Assembly: GCF_020536995.1 (NCBI RefSeq)
Contig: NC_068359.1
Location: 84,862,989 to 84,926,988 of the forward strand
Reading direction: 5' to 3'
Length of the DNA: 64,000 bases
Origin: Dreissena polymorpha
Taxonomy: Eukaryota; Mollusca; Bivalvia; Myida; Dreissenidae
Of the stretch, positions 1-12,959 are shown in pieces. The notes under the pieces are model-generated. The model was given only the letters and a program-made list of their open reading frames with translations, did no database searches and was not told the DNA's origin. The stretch's first letter is position 1. Every line of letters starts with the position of its first letter. Made by a program: the position numbers and the translations under genes.

Positions 1-2127
1 ACATATTGCATTATTAGTGTTTTTATTATTGCTATTATTCTTATTATTATTGTTGTTGTTGCAAAATGATAGAAACTTAATATGATAAAAAATGTACCTT
101 TTGGATATTTTCTCAAACAATACCAAATGTCAAATGAAGCGCAGATAAAGAGCACTCTGTATGTTGTGTGGATGCAGATATAAAATGTTACATTACTTAA
201 ATCACACACGATAACCGTATAGGCACCCGGTGAAGGTTTGGTTTGAGGTTTTTAGGTACGGGCGTAACACTCTGTAAGTCAATTACGACCTAAACGTACC
301 CGTTGAGTTACCTGTTCGTAGAGTATTAAGTGCTAATTACCTACATTATGCAATAAATGCCCATAAGCCTCTATGAACTCAGATTAATTAAAAAGGAGCC
401 CATGACTTCTATGTTACTTTGTTTACCTGAATGTTAAAGTGACATTGATTGATACATATCCATAACTTCTATAATACTATATAGTCTGCACATGTGAATG
501 TTCACTAGGCGCAAATTAATTAGGTTGGGGTCATTTCCTTTTAACCCTTAATTGAACTTTCAAAGCACAGTGTGAAGGTTGTATTGACGCAGATTAACAG
601 GAGTTTATTATTTCTCCATCACATTATATAAGAATCTGCAAAGATTGTATGAACACATGTATACGAATATTTTTTTTTTCAATTTTTTAAAGTGCAACAC
701 TGACCAAATGCGGACTTCATATGGAAATATACGTAAATTTGGAATTAAATGTAAAATTGAGTTACGAAAATATTTTCGATCGATGCATAATTGACGTGAC
801 ACTGGGCTACAGGATTTATGCCGCATATAACATATCAGTGAAATGACATTGGTGTCAATATTTGCGAGTCACAGCCGTACACGAAATCTTGACTTTTGCG
901 GATTTGAAACAAAACCTACAGGTGATGATCGATGAATTCCATATCTTGTGTAAGCATGCCACATTGATTGCCATCCGCGGGAAGATAATAATTCCAGGAT
1001 ACTTTCACCAGCGATCTTCTGTACAAAGATGTTCATAGTGTACATGGAAAATACGCATTTCTCTCATTCAGATTATCAATTAAACCGATGATAAAGGTAA
1101 GGTTTAGAATCGGCGATTATTTACTTTATAGCCCGCTCCCTCAATCAATTTTGAATGATTTGAATATCAGCTCGCCGTACGACGATGGTGATGCTCTTAA
1201 AATAACTGAGGGATCACTTACGGCCTCAATCATGCAGAGAAGACACTCCTTCCAAACGCGACGAAATGCCTGATGACAGTATAGGAAACACAATTTTTTT
1301 TGTTAGTATAACATAAAACCATCCCAGCTGCTCTTGAAAAACACATCGTTGACTGATCATTTTTTCTGCCAGGTCATTATAAAGAAATTACGAGTTTGAA
1401 ATCGTTCGATTATCTTTTGGATCGCTCTTGCGTTTCTGTCTGCATTTTTAAGCGATTTGATAGCGATATTTTCTATGAAGCCTGGGGTAATAGTTGTAAA
1501 TATGTTTGCATATGTATATGGTTAATTAAAAAAATGTTTTTGTTTTTTTTTCAAAAAATAGTCACTGTCTAGCCTCAATTACTCCTCCATCACGACAGTT
1601 TTAACATAGATACTAAAGTCGTTATCATACTCCGGGTTATCTTCCACAATGATCAATAGATCATCCAGGTAGAAAAAAATTGAGATTTATTATAGTACAA
1701 TAGAACGTTGGCATTTTCGTTGGTGTATGCAACCGCAGGCTGGACACTTTGTTCAAGCAAATAGAATGAATTGCAATTTATTATATACTGGACTCAAACA
1801 ATCTTGAAAACTCCAATCTTGATCATGAAAATGCAACTATACATTTTTTTAAACATTAAATATTTTTATAGTATATTGATAAACAACAACAACAACAAAT
1901 CCAAGTGGCAAATCATTTTCCATTAATGGTTTATATGAGAATTTTCATTTTATGCTTTCCGGTGGTTTATAAATATATCAGTGACATAAAACTGGTATTT
2001 CACTGTTCTAAACAGTTAACAATAACAGTGAAACATATCAATATTTTTAACTGTTTTGTTGTGAAATGACGTCATTTTTTTCGACCAAATGACTTCATTA
2101 ATCCAGCGAAATTATCCAGTTAAACTC
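1..2127. other. intergenic: nothing recognised
   Basis: AT-rich DNA with short random frames only. An inverted-repeat-rich patch at about 1957-2060 (TTTCACTGTTCTAAACAGTT, AACAGTGAAAC) may be the edge of an old miniature element. Confidence 0.5.
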
Positions 2128-3370
2128 TTTTACAATATATATAAACGGTGAAAAACCATAAAATAAAAAGAAAATGTGTTGGATTCAATGGAGTATCGAT
2201 TTTAAGTCACTCGTGATCATAAAAAAATTAATTTTATATGATCACTTGTGAAATAAAATCGATATTCCATCGAATCCAACAAATATCCTCTATTTATTAA
2301 ATAGCAAACAGTGAATTTAAACAAACGTCAATGAATTTCGATGGTTTATGGTTTCCTATCAGTATGGTTTTCATTAAATAATTCCCTAAAAGAAACTGAG
2401 ATGAATTATTTTCAAACACAACCAGCAGTTACAAACCGTGGCTGTAAATGGTAAAATATCATCTGTGCAAGTGTAATACATACTATAAAAATCACCGTTA
2501 TATGTTAAACTGTCAATTAGTTATACATATGAAGCCAATATGGTTTTTCGTAAATTTACACCGACCTTTAACCTGTCGGTTTTGACAAGATTTTACAATA
2601 ACAAATATATCCGACAATTGGTAACATCGTTTACAAGAATCAAATTAGATGAAGTAAATCAGTATAAAAACTAAAATGTTTCATGCATCTGCCCATTAGG
2701 ACCAAATGAGACCTAAAGAGAATCCCTTTCAGTAGGCTAACCATATTCTTAAATTTTAAAAGTGGAAAAGGATGGGCATTAAAAGTGTAGTTAACAAACA
2801 TGAAACATGCAAGTTATGGCAACGGTATATGTGCAAATTAAAACTAAAATCGTCATCGAAAAACTTTGCAAAGCTATGCTTTCGCACACTTTAGTATCCT
2901 TATTCGTGTAGTTATTGCTACTCGACAAAATGCAAACGCTATCTTCGCTATATTATTTAAATAAGGCTAAACCCGCATTAAAAATATCTTTCCCAGGCGG
3001 TGATCCGGATTCATTCGTTCGTATTTTAGTGTGTTTACAACTAAGGTGAATAACTATCATGCATCTCATCGATAGCGATATAATCAATAACGATATAATT
3101 TGTAACGATAAAATCGATAACGATTTAATCAATACAAATGCAATAATAAGAAATAGTAACATAAGCAGCACAACTTCTAACACATTAAATTCCAATGACA
3201 GTTCTTAGCATACCAGTTTTATAAACATCATCAATTCAATTAAACACAATGGTAAGAAACGCTTGACTCGAGCACTAAACCATTGTATGCACAGGCAGTT
3301 ATATAAAGTGTTAAATGATTGCATAAATTGTATAGATAAATACATTTTACAATGCAGAGAACATTCCGTC
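2128..3370. repeat. duplicated segment A, copy 1
   Basis: Non-coding DNA that aligns by eye with 10358-12885 (after removing the element at 11479-12738). Shared landmarks are the fold-back palindrome, GACCTGTCGG-like and TTTCCCAGGCGGTGATCCG strings, a run of ATCGATAACGAT-type repeats, and the end CGCTTGACTCGAGCACTAAA. It lies beside the dead LRR exon and is part of the tandemly duplicated NLR locus. Confidence 0.8.
2177..2281. repeat. fold-back palindromic element, copy 1
   Basis: About 105 bases forming one near-perfect inverted repeat: TGTTGGATTCAATGGAGTAT at the left and its complement ending ATCGAATCCAACA at the right, with internal CGTGATCAT..ATGATCACTTG arms. It resembles a MITE with almost no unique centre. 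It belongs to segment A, so it predates the duplication. Confidence 0.7.
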
Positions 3371-3588
3371 TTCCACCAACACCATTTATCTTTAAACCAT
3401 ACATAGTTTTTCACAGACTTAAACTGTCTACACGTAATTAAATACTCAATGTTTCCATCTGTGTGAGGTTGCTTGTGAGTGCAAGAACTACAAGTCCCTT
3501 CGTCGTACTGCCTCACCTACGACGTAGCCTCACACTTGATAGTCAGACCGTGTATAGCCTGCTATATATAATACATGAAGGAATCTAA

Positions 3589-4531
3589 TTAAAGACTAAA
3601 CTTGTCTAGCTGCGTAAGAGATAACAGATAACGATAGAAAGATGGAACATAATACACTGTCAAACCCACTCTATGACCATTTAAACTAAGAATTTTGATA
3701 TTACGAATACGTTGAGCTTTCATCAGACCAGGACGATAATTACTGAATTCAATGCTAAGTGCTTCGAGCCTGGTAAGCGATGACAGGGTGTGCGCAGACG
3801 CCGTTTCTTCTATCTGTGTCCAACTGTTCAACCTACCACTTAAACATACACTCTTAATCTGCAGACCAAGACAGAGCTAACCACATAAAGTGACTATCAT
3901 CACTTAATTCTAAACATAGTGTTTCCAACTTTTTGAGAGAAAACAGTGATTGCGCAAACTCGGCTACATCTTGTCGTGTTAATCTACCAAAACTTACCCA
4001 CATACCTCTTATATACAGCTTCCCCTCCAAACCAAAATCATTTGCGTATTTCTTCTGTGTATTCAATAATTGCAATACTAAGTGTTTCCAAATGTGTGCA
4101 ATACGACAGAATAGTCCATATAAACGAGTCAACATTCGGTGTCAAAATGTATAACATTCAAAACACACTAAAATTATTAATATGGAAACCATGAAGATTT
4201 CCCCGCAGGCCATCATTTAAGACAAAAATAAGTGGTTCCTTTTGAGTGAACGGTGACAGTTAGTGCCCAAACGACGATACATGTTTCATTGTCAAACTGT
4301 CTAAAATACCGTATAGTATCAAACTCCTGATGTTCAAACCGCGTCAAGCCTCTCTTAGAGCGGCATCGTAATGATCGATTCCGATCAATGTACGTTCGTC
4401 ATCGTTTTAATTCGTTATTATTTCTGTGGGCTAACCAATATATGAATTGTGGATTGTGCCATTCACAAACGATGTCATTTCACAGTCCTTAAGTACAAAC
4501 TTAACATTATGCTTGACTGTCTTAAGAATGT
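3589..4531 (-). pseudogene. broken duplicate of the NLR LRR exon
   Basis: Minus-strand paralogue of the live LRR exon. At 4450-4531 it reads NILKTVKHNVKFVLKDCEMT SFVNGTIHNSY-, against FNIIKTVKHNVKCLLEDCEI TSFVNGTMDNSY in the intact gene, then meets a stop. LRR pieces follow in shifted frames: VSFGRLTRQDVAEFAQSLFS LKKLETLCLELSDDS (about 3880-4010) and LSSLTRLEALSIEFSNYRPG (about 3700-3800). Homology stops exactly at 4531, where a TTAA-type element (4535-5894) has been inserted. No NACHT or HEPN copy is seen beside it, so it is a partial duplicate. Confidence 0.85.
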
Positions 4532-4534
4532 TGA

Positions 4535-5894
4535 AGGGACTTCAGCAATTTTGGGGGGAATCTGATTTTTTTTGTACCAGCAGAGTAGAGCGTGGGTTTT
4601 TAAACTACCAGAGTAAGTAGAGACGCGTTATATAAACATGCCGGCAAAAATTTGTTGAAAAGAATACCATGATTTTATTAGATATATATTAACTAATCAA
4701 TATGTATAAAAAATAACCTTTTTAAACAAGTTTCTCTTCCTACAACGTTTTGACAACGTGATGTATATAGTTGGGTCCGCCTTATTCTTATTTAATATGG
4801 TAAAACAATTGAACTACTTAACTTGATAATACGAATAGAAGGGAATACTACTATTTAAACAACCTACTATTGAAACAACATAAAAATTCTGCCATGGCGG
4901 CCGTGTTTTTCATTGGTGATGCTATTATCACAACTCAATATTTGTGTTATCAGAATCATCAGACATTTTCATAATACAATCGTCAGTGGTTCGATCCCAG
5001 GTGGTGTTAACTTTTTTTTAAACTTTTTTTCTTTCTTTAATTTCATTCATGTTTAATACTGGCGCTCCTTTAGTCTTTAGTTGTTTACATTTATCAATTT
5101 AAAACATTTAATCACAAACTTCAAAACATGCCGAAATCTGTGAACAAGTACATGCAAGTTATTAATGATTAAGGTCGAGTTTGATACTGTATGGCATTAT
5201 GTTTGTGATTTAATATTGTTTTTTATTAATATCTTTTGTTAAGCTGTTTTGATCCCAGTTAAGATTGTAGACAATTTCTAATGTTTATGCATATTTATAA
5301 CAATATATGTACCAGTATTTGGGTTTTGCTTAATTGCTGTATTTTATTAAATTTGACGCAGACGGTAGGGATAGTTAAAACAAAAAATCTCTGTTAAAAG
5401 TGCGGTGACCCCCTTTTTATTAATTATTTTATAATGACAATACGTGTACGTAGATGAACATATTTGAGCAGTTTCGCAGAATTCTATTAGACCGAAAAAA
5501 TTAAATTCCATTTATTTGTTTACGAAAGTAAAAAAATGACGTTTTTTTGGCGACATAAAAATTATAAAAAATAAATTTCTTAAAATTGTACTTGTGTACT
5601 CCATTTTATTGGTAGTGTATGTTTAATTTAATGGTATATGATGTATATAAGCTTATATAACATCTACATGTTGCCAATTTCATAGGTTATTAATTATTTT
5701 TACGCAGCTAGAGATTTTTCAGTTTTATTGAAAAAGTACATGTTATATAATGATGAATAAAATCAAAAGGAGGCCGGTGACCCTATGTTTTTATTTCATT
5801 TTTCATATAGTATTTGTATATATACCTTAAATTTAAATTTTGGAAAAAAACTAATAGATGGAAAAAAATCAGCAAAACTGCAGCAACACCCCTT
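4535..5894. mobile_element. TTAA-type DNA element interrupting the LRR pseudogene
   Basis: The ends are imperfect inverted repeats: left GAAGGGACTTCAGCAATTTT with TGATTTTTTTT nearby; right reads inward TTAAGGGGTGTTGCTGCAGT, TTTTGCTGATTTTT. The right side keeps TTAA; the left is TTGA. Host homology (LRR exon on the left, intron segment D on the right) stops at these ends. An older tRNA-like copy is nested at about 4975-5155. No transposase is visible. Confidence 0.6.
4975..5155. repeat. decayed copy of the tRNA-like miniature element
   Basis: Similar to 7190-7340: GTCAGTGGTTCGATCCCAGG (box-B-like), then CTTTCTTTAATTTCATTC, TTACATTTATCAAT and CAAAACATGCCGAAATCTGT. Only the right half is recognisable. 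Confidence 0.6.
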
Positions 5895-5899
5895 AAGTA

Positions 5900-7565
5900 A
5901 CCCTTATCCATGCTTTAAAAAGCATTCTTATTAAACTCAAATCGAAATACTGCCAAGAGTTAGATATCGGATAGAATTACCTTTTCAACAATATGAGTTT
6001 CAATCTTACCAGGTGATTGTTTTCATAGCCTAATTTATCGAATAATCTTAAAAAGGAAAGTACTCGTTATAAAACATCTTTAACGATTTTTTTGGCGGAT
6101 GACAATTGATACAGCAGTGCAATACGAGATCGAAAGGCATATGTTCCCGTTAATTTCATTCATACCGGTATGACTCTATACTAAAACATTTGAAATTCAA
6201 CCATTTGATTGGTTCCGGTAAAGGGTATCTGAACGTGACCTCTGATGTTTAATTATCCCATTCAGACCTTATAATACAATGTAGCGTCCGACTCGAGGTT
6301 TTTATGAGATTGCTTTGTATATGATTTTAGTACAATTAAAACTGGTCACTTAAAAAATAATTATCGACGACATTTCATGATATTCTGCAAATATAAATGC
6401 ATCGTTTCTTACTATAAATGCGTATGTATAGTTTTAATAAGTTTCACAGAATCACTAACTCATGACAGGTAGGTCATTTTTGCATTTCTTCTTCAATAAC
6501 TGTGTTCTCATCTCTCAAACAAATCAAATGGTGCAGTGATCTAGTTTAAACATCCGATCTTCATTAAAAAACACAACACATATTGAATACGGTACAACTG
6601 AACGCGTGAGTAAGTTGCTCGACAGTTGCTCGAAATTAGAGTTGTTGTAACTTTTATTATTAACTTTGACCTGATATTTAAGTTAAATCACACTTGACCC
6701 AGATTCGAACTTTGTAAAAATATTGTCAAGATAAACATTTAGACCGAGTTCGATGAAGATTGAGTAGTAAATATGGCTTTATTTGGTTCAATATTTGACC
6801 TGTGACCTTGTTGTTGATCTCTTTTTAACAAGATTCAAAGATTGCCTAGATAGTATTAAAGGGGCCTTTTCACTTTTTGGTAAATTGACAAAATAAAACA
6901 ATAATTGTTTCAGATTCGGAAATTTTCCTTTTAGATATGATATTTGTGAGGAATTAGTAATACTGAACATTTACCATGCTCGAAAATATCCATTATGTGC
7001 ATCTTTTGACGATTTAAAAACCTAAAAATTATAAAGCGTTGCAACTTGGAGAGTTCTGTTGTTGTCGTTGTATTTTGTGATACTACGAGGATTGCTTATA
7101 TAAAGTATAAAAGAAATTACTCATGGTACAGGTATGAGCAAGTATGGCCGAGTGGTCTAAGCGGGGGACCTTTTACTACAGGACTCCAGGGGTCAGTGGT
7201 TCGGGTCCCATTGAGGGTTACTTTTTTTCTTTCTTTAATTTTATTCTTGTTTTTTACTGGAGCTTTTTAGATCCAATGTTTACATTTATCAATATAAACA
7301 ATGTAATGACAAACTTCAATACATGCCAAAATCTGTGAAAAGGCCCCTTTAAGTTTTAATTCCATTCCATATGGGTTTCAGCAATAGTGAGAAAAAATGT
7401 GTATTTACGAGTTGCCACAATATTTTATACATGGACTTCCTCATGACTCCATTTGACCCTGATAAAAGTTGGTCTTAAAATAATCAACATAATCATTCTG
7501 ACAAAGTTTTAACAATAAAAATGTGTTATCTGGAACAGTAATTAGTTAACATCATTAAAATTTAA
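5900..7565. repeat. duplicated intron segment D, copy 1
   Basis: Aligns with 21105-24805, which is inside the NLR intron between the NACHT and LRR exons. Landmarks: CTTTAAAAAGCA, CGTCCGACTC, GAGTTCGAT..ATTGAGTA, TTCCATATGG and GTTGCCACAAT. It shows that the dead LRR exon was duplicated together with its upstream intron. This copy carries a TTAA element (6860-7348) absent from the other, and lacks the LTR fossil present in the other. Confidence 0.8.
6860..7348. mobile_element. TTAA-flanked miniature element with internal tRNA-like sequence, copy 1
   Basis: The 489-bp element has terminal inverted repeats AGGGGCCTTTTCAC / GTGAAAAGGCCCCT and is flanked by TTAA on both sides (6856-6859 and 7349-7352). 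Paralogous segment D at 21580 shows one TTAA and no insert, which proves the target duplication. Inside, at 7144-7215, is a tRNA-Leu-like box A (TGGCCGAGTGGTCTAAGCG) and box B (GGTTCGGGTCCC). TTAA duplication is typical of piggyBac and Kolobok superfamilies; no transposase is present. Confidence 0.88.
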
Positions 7566-10345
7566 GTACATGCTTTATAATTTTTATTCAATAATAACTG
7601 ACTTACAGACAATTGCATTCTGAAATACATAGAAAAACTTTCATTGCTGAAAAGAAAGACATTAATACATGTTCACAGTTAATGTAATATGATTATTGCA
7701 AAAGTTATTACAATTATGAACGACATTCATTTCAATTGGAAATGTGTAATTACATAAACAATTTATGTCTTTGATAAACTTACTTAACGATTGTTTAATT
7801 GAAACACATTATAATCATAGTCTGTTCATTGTACTATTTAATTACCTGATAAATCTGTGTTGCTATCTACCTGTGCAGATTCAGAATTACTTGTCATCGA
7901 AAGTTTTTTATTAACTTTCGATTGCAATTAAGACAGTAGTTGTCATAATTATTGAATGTATGTACATATGGTATCGGATCTTAAAACGACGACGTTTTTT
8001 TAAAGCCTCCTTTGAGATTTATCTTACTACATAATCGTTAGAATTATATATCTAATTATAAAGTTATCGATGCTCATATATTGCATTTATTTTAATCACA
8101 ATATTAAATAACATTAATATTAACTTGGAAGATGACAAAAATAAATCACCATTTACAAGTCCAAATAGAATCTATCAATACAATCGAAATTGCAGTTTTC
8201 GACATTTATTGATTTTGCATTACAAGAAAGACTAGATGTAAATGTGTGTACAATTAAACTGAAATGCTTTCTTGTTTTTAATCGTTTTTGTTAGAGTATT
8301 ATATAATATCTGATTAAATAAATGCATTTTAATATATTATAAGGAATATTATGTTACAATAATCAAAATTAATCACAATTGTTTACAAACAAGGAAAAAA
8401 ACAGTTAACGTTACCAGTTAAAACATCAAATACAATCAAAACAAAAGTATTTCCTACACAAAGGAAGGCTTTCCTAAACACGAGGAAATTTGTGATTTAC
8501 AAAAAGTTGTTCGTAAAACAGCCAAGTATCAAAATATATCTGAAGATGTCGACCTTTGGCAACGGACCCATAGTCCATGGAGGCTGTACTTAAGATATTA
8601 ATTTCAATAACAGACATCAATGAAAATAAAGTCGTAGCTTTTATAGGCAAATACTTATAAAAACAAATATATTTAAAAATAAAATTACGTTAAATAAATT
8701 CTATGATGGTACGATAAATGAAAACATAATCATTTATTCTATCAAAACAGTTGATGCAACCCGTTGTAAAGCGTATTTGTGTCTTTAGAGTGATTTAATT
8801 TTATTTTAACATGAAGTTTTTCATTTTGCACTTTGTAAGCTCCATCGTGTATTTATGTTAAAATAAAATGAGAAAAAAATAAATATCGGACATTACAAAA
8901 TACTATATTAAAGGGGCCTTTTCACAGATTTCGTCATTTTTTAACTTATTCATTAAATGCTTTATATCGATAAATGTAAACATTGGATCGTAAAATCTCC
9001 AGTAAAAAATCAAGAATAAAATTTAAAAAAGGAATAGAACATTGCCCGGACCACATTTCGAACCAGTGACCCCTGGAGTCCTGCCAGAGTCCTGAAGTAA
9101 AAACGCTTTAGCCAACTGAGCTATTCCGCCGAGTACACATACGTATCGTATTTTATACCATATATAAGCAATCTTCGTAGTTTCACAAAATTTAACGACA
9201 AAAACAGAACTCTCCAAATTATTCAATCGTTTCGCGTTGCAACGCTTTATAATTTTTAGGTTTTAAAATCGTCAAAAGATGCATATAATGGCTATATTAG
9301 ACCATGGTAAATGTTCAGTATTACTGTTTCCTCACAAATATCATAACTAAAACGAAAATGTGCGATTCTGAAACAATTTTTTTCAATTTTGTCAATTTAC
9401 CAAAGCGTGAAAAGATCCCTTTAAGTGTTGAATAAACGTTTTCTCGACACGGAACTGGATAAATTTTGTTTGATCTTCTTTACTGGTATTATCTTTGCAT
9501 GCCATGTAAGTTCCATCGTGTATTTATGTTAAAATAAAATGAGAAAAAAATAAACATCGGACATTACATAATACTATATTAAGTGTTGAATAAACATTTT
9601 CTTGACAAGGAACTGGATAAATTGTGTTTGGTCTTCTTTCCTGGTATTATCTTTGCATGCCATGTGACTTAAGTAAAACATGAAAAAATATTCACATTAA
9701 CTATAGCAAATTTAAACATGTTTTAAACTGTATAAATGTGATCTCATAAATCTAACACACTAACAAACAATACACAATATAAAGTTACGACAATAATGAA
9801 CATATTACAATAAACGTGTATATATCTAAACTTATATACTATTATGTTCTTTGTTAAGCTTTGCAAACAAACATCCACACATTATAGTGTATATTAATGC
9901 ATTTAATGCAAAACATCATTTCTCCATATTGTTTAAAGTCATGATTTCTATACCTATCGTACTTCATAATCATGAATGGTCCTAACAAAGCAAGATTTGC
10001 TATATTGTATATTAAAGTGATACGGATATAATCATTGCATGTTTAACATGCTAAATAACAAAGAACAATATTTCATAAAAAATCAATATTCTAAGATATA
10101 TACATTTCGATTGCAACAATATTCATAACATACCATTGTAAACATAGCAGCATCAAATTATAATCTGCTACACATTAAACATTTAATAATCAAATGTAGT
10201 AAGCGAGCTCGTGAAATGCACATATTTCAATAATATATTTGAACTCCCACTTTTGGTATCTGTGTTTTATTTTTACAGTTCAGTTTATCCAGTTTTCAAA
10301 ATACTCCCTTTTCATAAGTCTGGTAATGTCCATATTAACTCTTTG
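7565..10345. repeat. duplicated segment B-C, copy 1
   Basis: Aligns with 12960-15645 (shared AATAATAACTGACTTACAG, CTTTCATTGCT, GACTAGATGTAAATGTGTGT, AAGATGTCGACCTTTGGC, TGGTAATGTCCATA). No coding content is visible. It contains the TTAA element 8912-9420, for which copy 2 gives the empty site CTATATTAAGTGTTGAATA. A roughly 155-bp tandem duplication lies at about 9425-9660, containing GTGTTGAATAAACRTTTTCT twice. Confidence 0.8.
8912..9420. mobile_element. TTAA-flanked miniature element with internal tRNA-like sequence, copy 2
   Basis: The 509-bp element has the same ends (AGGGGCCTTTTCACAGATTT at left) and TTAA at 8908-8911 and 9421-9424. Its tRNA-like module is on the minus strand around 9055-9135: box A TAGCTCAGTTGGCTAAAGCG and box B GGTTCGAAATG. 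The empty site is visible twice: in segment B-C copy 2 near 14305 and in the local duplication near 9575. Confidence 0.88.
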
Positions 10346-10405
10346 AACTTTTTTTCTTTTACAATGTAAATAATCGGTGCATAAGCATACATTAAAAAGA
10401 AAATG

Positions 10406-10511
10406 CGTTGAATTCAATGCAATAACGATTTTAATTCACTCGTGATCATAAAAAATAAATATTTTATATGATTTCTCCTGGAATAAAATCAATATTCCAT
10501 CGAATCCAACA
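10406..10511. repeat. fold-back palindromic element, copy 2
   Basis: Diverged copy of the 2177-2281 palindrome in duplicated segment A: arms CGTTGAATTCAATGCAATAA and ATTCCATCGAATCCAACA. Confidence 0.65.
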
Positions 10512-11478
10512 AATATCCTCTATTTGGTATATACCAAACAGTGAAATTGAACAAACGGCAATGAATATCGATGTTTTCTGGTTTCCTATCAGTTTGGCTT
10601 TCATTAGATAATTTCCCTAAAAGAAACTGAATTGAATTATTTTCAAACATAACCAGCAGTTACAAACCGTGTCTGTAAATTGTAAAATATCATCTATGCA
10701 AGTGTAATAAATACTATAAAAATCACCGCCATATGTTAAACTGTCAAGAAGTTAAACATATCAAGTCGATAGGATTTTCAAAAATTTACACATACCTTTA
10801 ACCTGTCGGTTTTGACAAGATTTTACAGTTTAAAAGATATCCGACAATTGGTAAAATCGTTTACAAGAATCAAATTAGGTGAAGTTAATTGGTATAAAAT
10901 CTGAAAATATGTCATACATCTGCCCATAAGGACCATATGAGACCTAAAGAGAATCCCCATCTGACTTCCTTTCAGTAGGCTAATCATGCTCTTAAATTTT
11001 AAAAGTTAAACAGGATGGGCGTTAAAAGTGTAGTTAATAAACATCAAACATGCAAGTTATGGCAATTGTATATTTGCCAATTAAAACTAAAATCGTCACC
11101 AATAAACTTTGCGAAGCTAAGCTTTCGAACACTTTAGTATCTTTATTCGTGTAGTTATTGCTACTCGACAAAAAGCAAACGCTATCTTCGCTATATTATT
11201 TAAATAAGGCTATCCCGCATTCTTTATATATATATATATATCTTTCCCAGGCGGTGATCCGAATTTATTCGTTCGTATTTGAGTGTGTTTATAACTAACG
11301 TGAATAACCATCATTCATCTTATCGATGACGATATAATCAATAACGATATAATTAATAACGATAAAATCGATAACGCTTAAATCAATACACATACAATAA
11401 TAAGAAATAGTAACATGAGCAGCATACCTTCTAGCACATTAAATTCCAATGACAGTTACAAACATTACAGTTTAATAA

Positions 11479-12738
11479 CAAGAGCACCGCCTTGCGGGTG
11501 CAGACCGCTCATCTATTTTCTTTTTAAAGGTGAAGGGACTCTCAATTTCAATCACAAAGGAGGGAGGGGCGGAGTGAAGAGGGGTATATAGTGTGGGGGT
11601 GTGGACATTTATTACATTATCTTCCAAAAATGCGGAAAAAAAATGCAAAAAAAATCGGGGGTGGGGTGGGGTATGGGGGAGGGGGAGGGGATTCTTGGGT
11701 GCGATGGTTGGACGGTATTTCAAAAATAAAATAATAAAAATAAACATTTGTGTTTTTTAACCGTTTCAAAAAAAAATGCGGGGGGGGTGGGGGTTGGTTA
11801 TAGTGTGAGGGTGTGGTGGTCATTTGTGAGATGATCTTGAGAGTCAAGGTCATTCAAAGGTCAAGGTAAAATTCAACTTGCCAGGTACAGTAACCTCATG
11901 ATAGCATGAAAGTATTTGAAGTTTGAAAGCAATAGCCTTGATACTTTAGAAGTAAAGTGGATCGAAACACAAAATTTAACCATATATTCAAAGTTAAAAA
12001 AGGGTCATAATTCCGTAAAAATGACAACCAGAGTTATGCAACTTGTCCTTTTACTGTACCCTTACGATAGTTTGCGAGTGTTCCAAGAATGAAAGCAATA
12101 TCTATGATACTTAAGGGGTTAAGTGGACCAAAACACAAAACTTAACCAAATTTTCAATTTTCTAAGTATAAAGGGCCCATAATTCCGTCCAAATGCCAGT
12201 CAGAGTTACATAACTTTGCCTGCACAGTCCCCTTATGAAAGTTAATAAGTGTTGCAAGTATGAAAGCAATAGCTTTGATACTGTAGGAATAAAGTGGACC
12301 TAAACACAAAACTTTACCAAATTTTCATTTTTTTAAGTATAAAAAGGGTACATGATTCTGTCAAAATGCCAGTCAGAGTTACATAACTTTGCCTGCACAG
12401 TCCCCTTATGATAGTTTGTAAGTGTTGCAAGTATGAAATCAATAGCTTTGATACTTAAGGAATAAAATGGACCTAAACACAAAACTAAACCAAAATTTTC
12501 AATTTTCTAAGTATAAAAAGGGCACATAATTCTGTCAAAATGCACGCCAGAGTTATCTAACTTTGCCTGTCCAGTCCCCTCATGATAGTAAGTAAGTGTA
12601 CCAAGTTTGAATGCAATAGCATTGATACTTTCTGAGAAAAGTGGACCTTAACGCAAAACTTAACCCTTTGCCAACGCCGACGCCGACGCCAAGGTGATGA
12701 CAATAGCTCATAATTTTTTTTCAAAAAAATGATGAGCT
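11479..12738 (-). mobile_element. pearl/Helentron-like tandem-repeat element
   Basis: Read on minus it starts T|AGCTCATCATTTTTTTG with a terminal hairpin (arms AGCTCAT / ATGAGCT), continues through about five ~170-bp repeats (landmarks AGTCAGAGTTACATAACTTT, AAGTGGACCTAAACACAAAA), and ends with a GC hairpin (GCACCCGCAAGGCGGTGC) and TCTTG|T. It lies between two T residues (A|A on plus) with no duplication, judged against the empty site at about 3222. Hairpin ends, central tandem repeats and T-T insertion are known for Helentron-derived non-autonomous elements; assignment is by structure only. Confidence 0.65.
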
Positions 12739-12959
12739 AAAAATCATCAATTAAAACACAATGATAAGAAACGCATGACTCGAGCACTAAACCATTGTAC
12801 ATGTATGCAGAGGCAGTTATATATAGAGTTAAATGATCGAATAAAATTGTATAAATAAATACATTTTTCAATGCAGAAAACAGTGGTCTAGCATTTTAAG
12901 AAACTTAAGCGCCACTCCTTTTCCCAGCTTGTTCATGGATCAATTAGACTGGACCTTGT

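Larger units (their letters stand above)
10358..12885. repeat. duplicated segment A, copy 2 (interrupted)
   Basis: Second copy of segment A. It is split by the tandem-repeat element at 11479-12738; homology with copy 1 resumes right after it at ATCATCAATT. The uninterrupted copy 1 supplies the empty site for that insertion. Confidence 0.8.

Noticed and set aside
7142-7215. Functional tRNA-Leu gene
   Set aside because: Boxes A and B are present, but no acceptor stem or anticodon arm folds correctly, and the sequence is part of a TTAA miniature element.
9050-9140. Functional tRNA gene on minus
   Set aside because: Same reasoning: a tRNA-like module inside a miniature element without a proper cloverleaf.
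11472-11853. Proline/histidine-rich proteins
   Set aside because: They arise from the G-rich low-complexity tract inside the tandem-repeat element.
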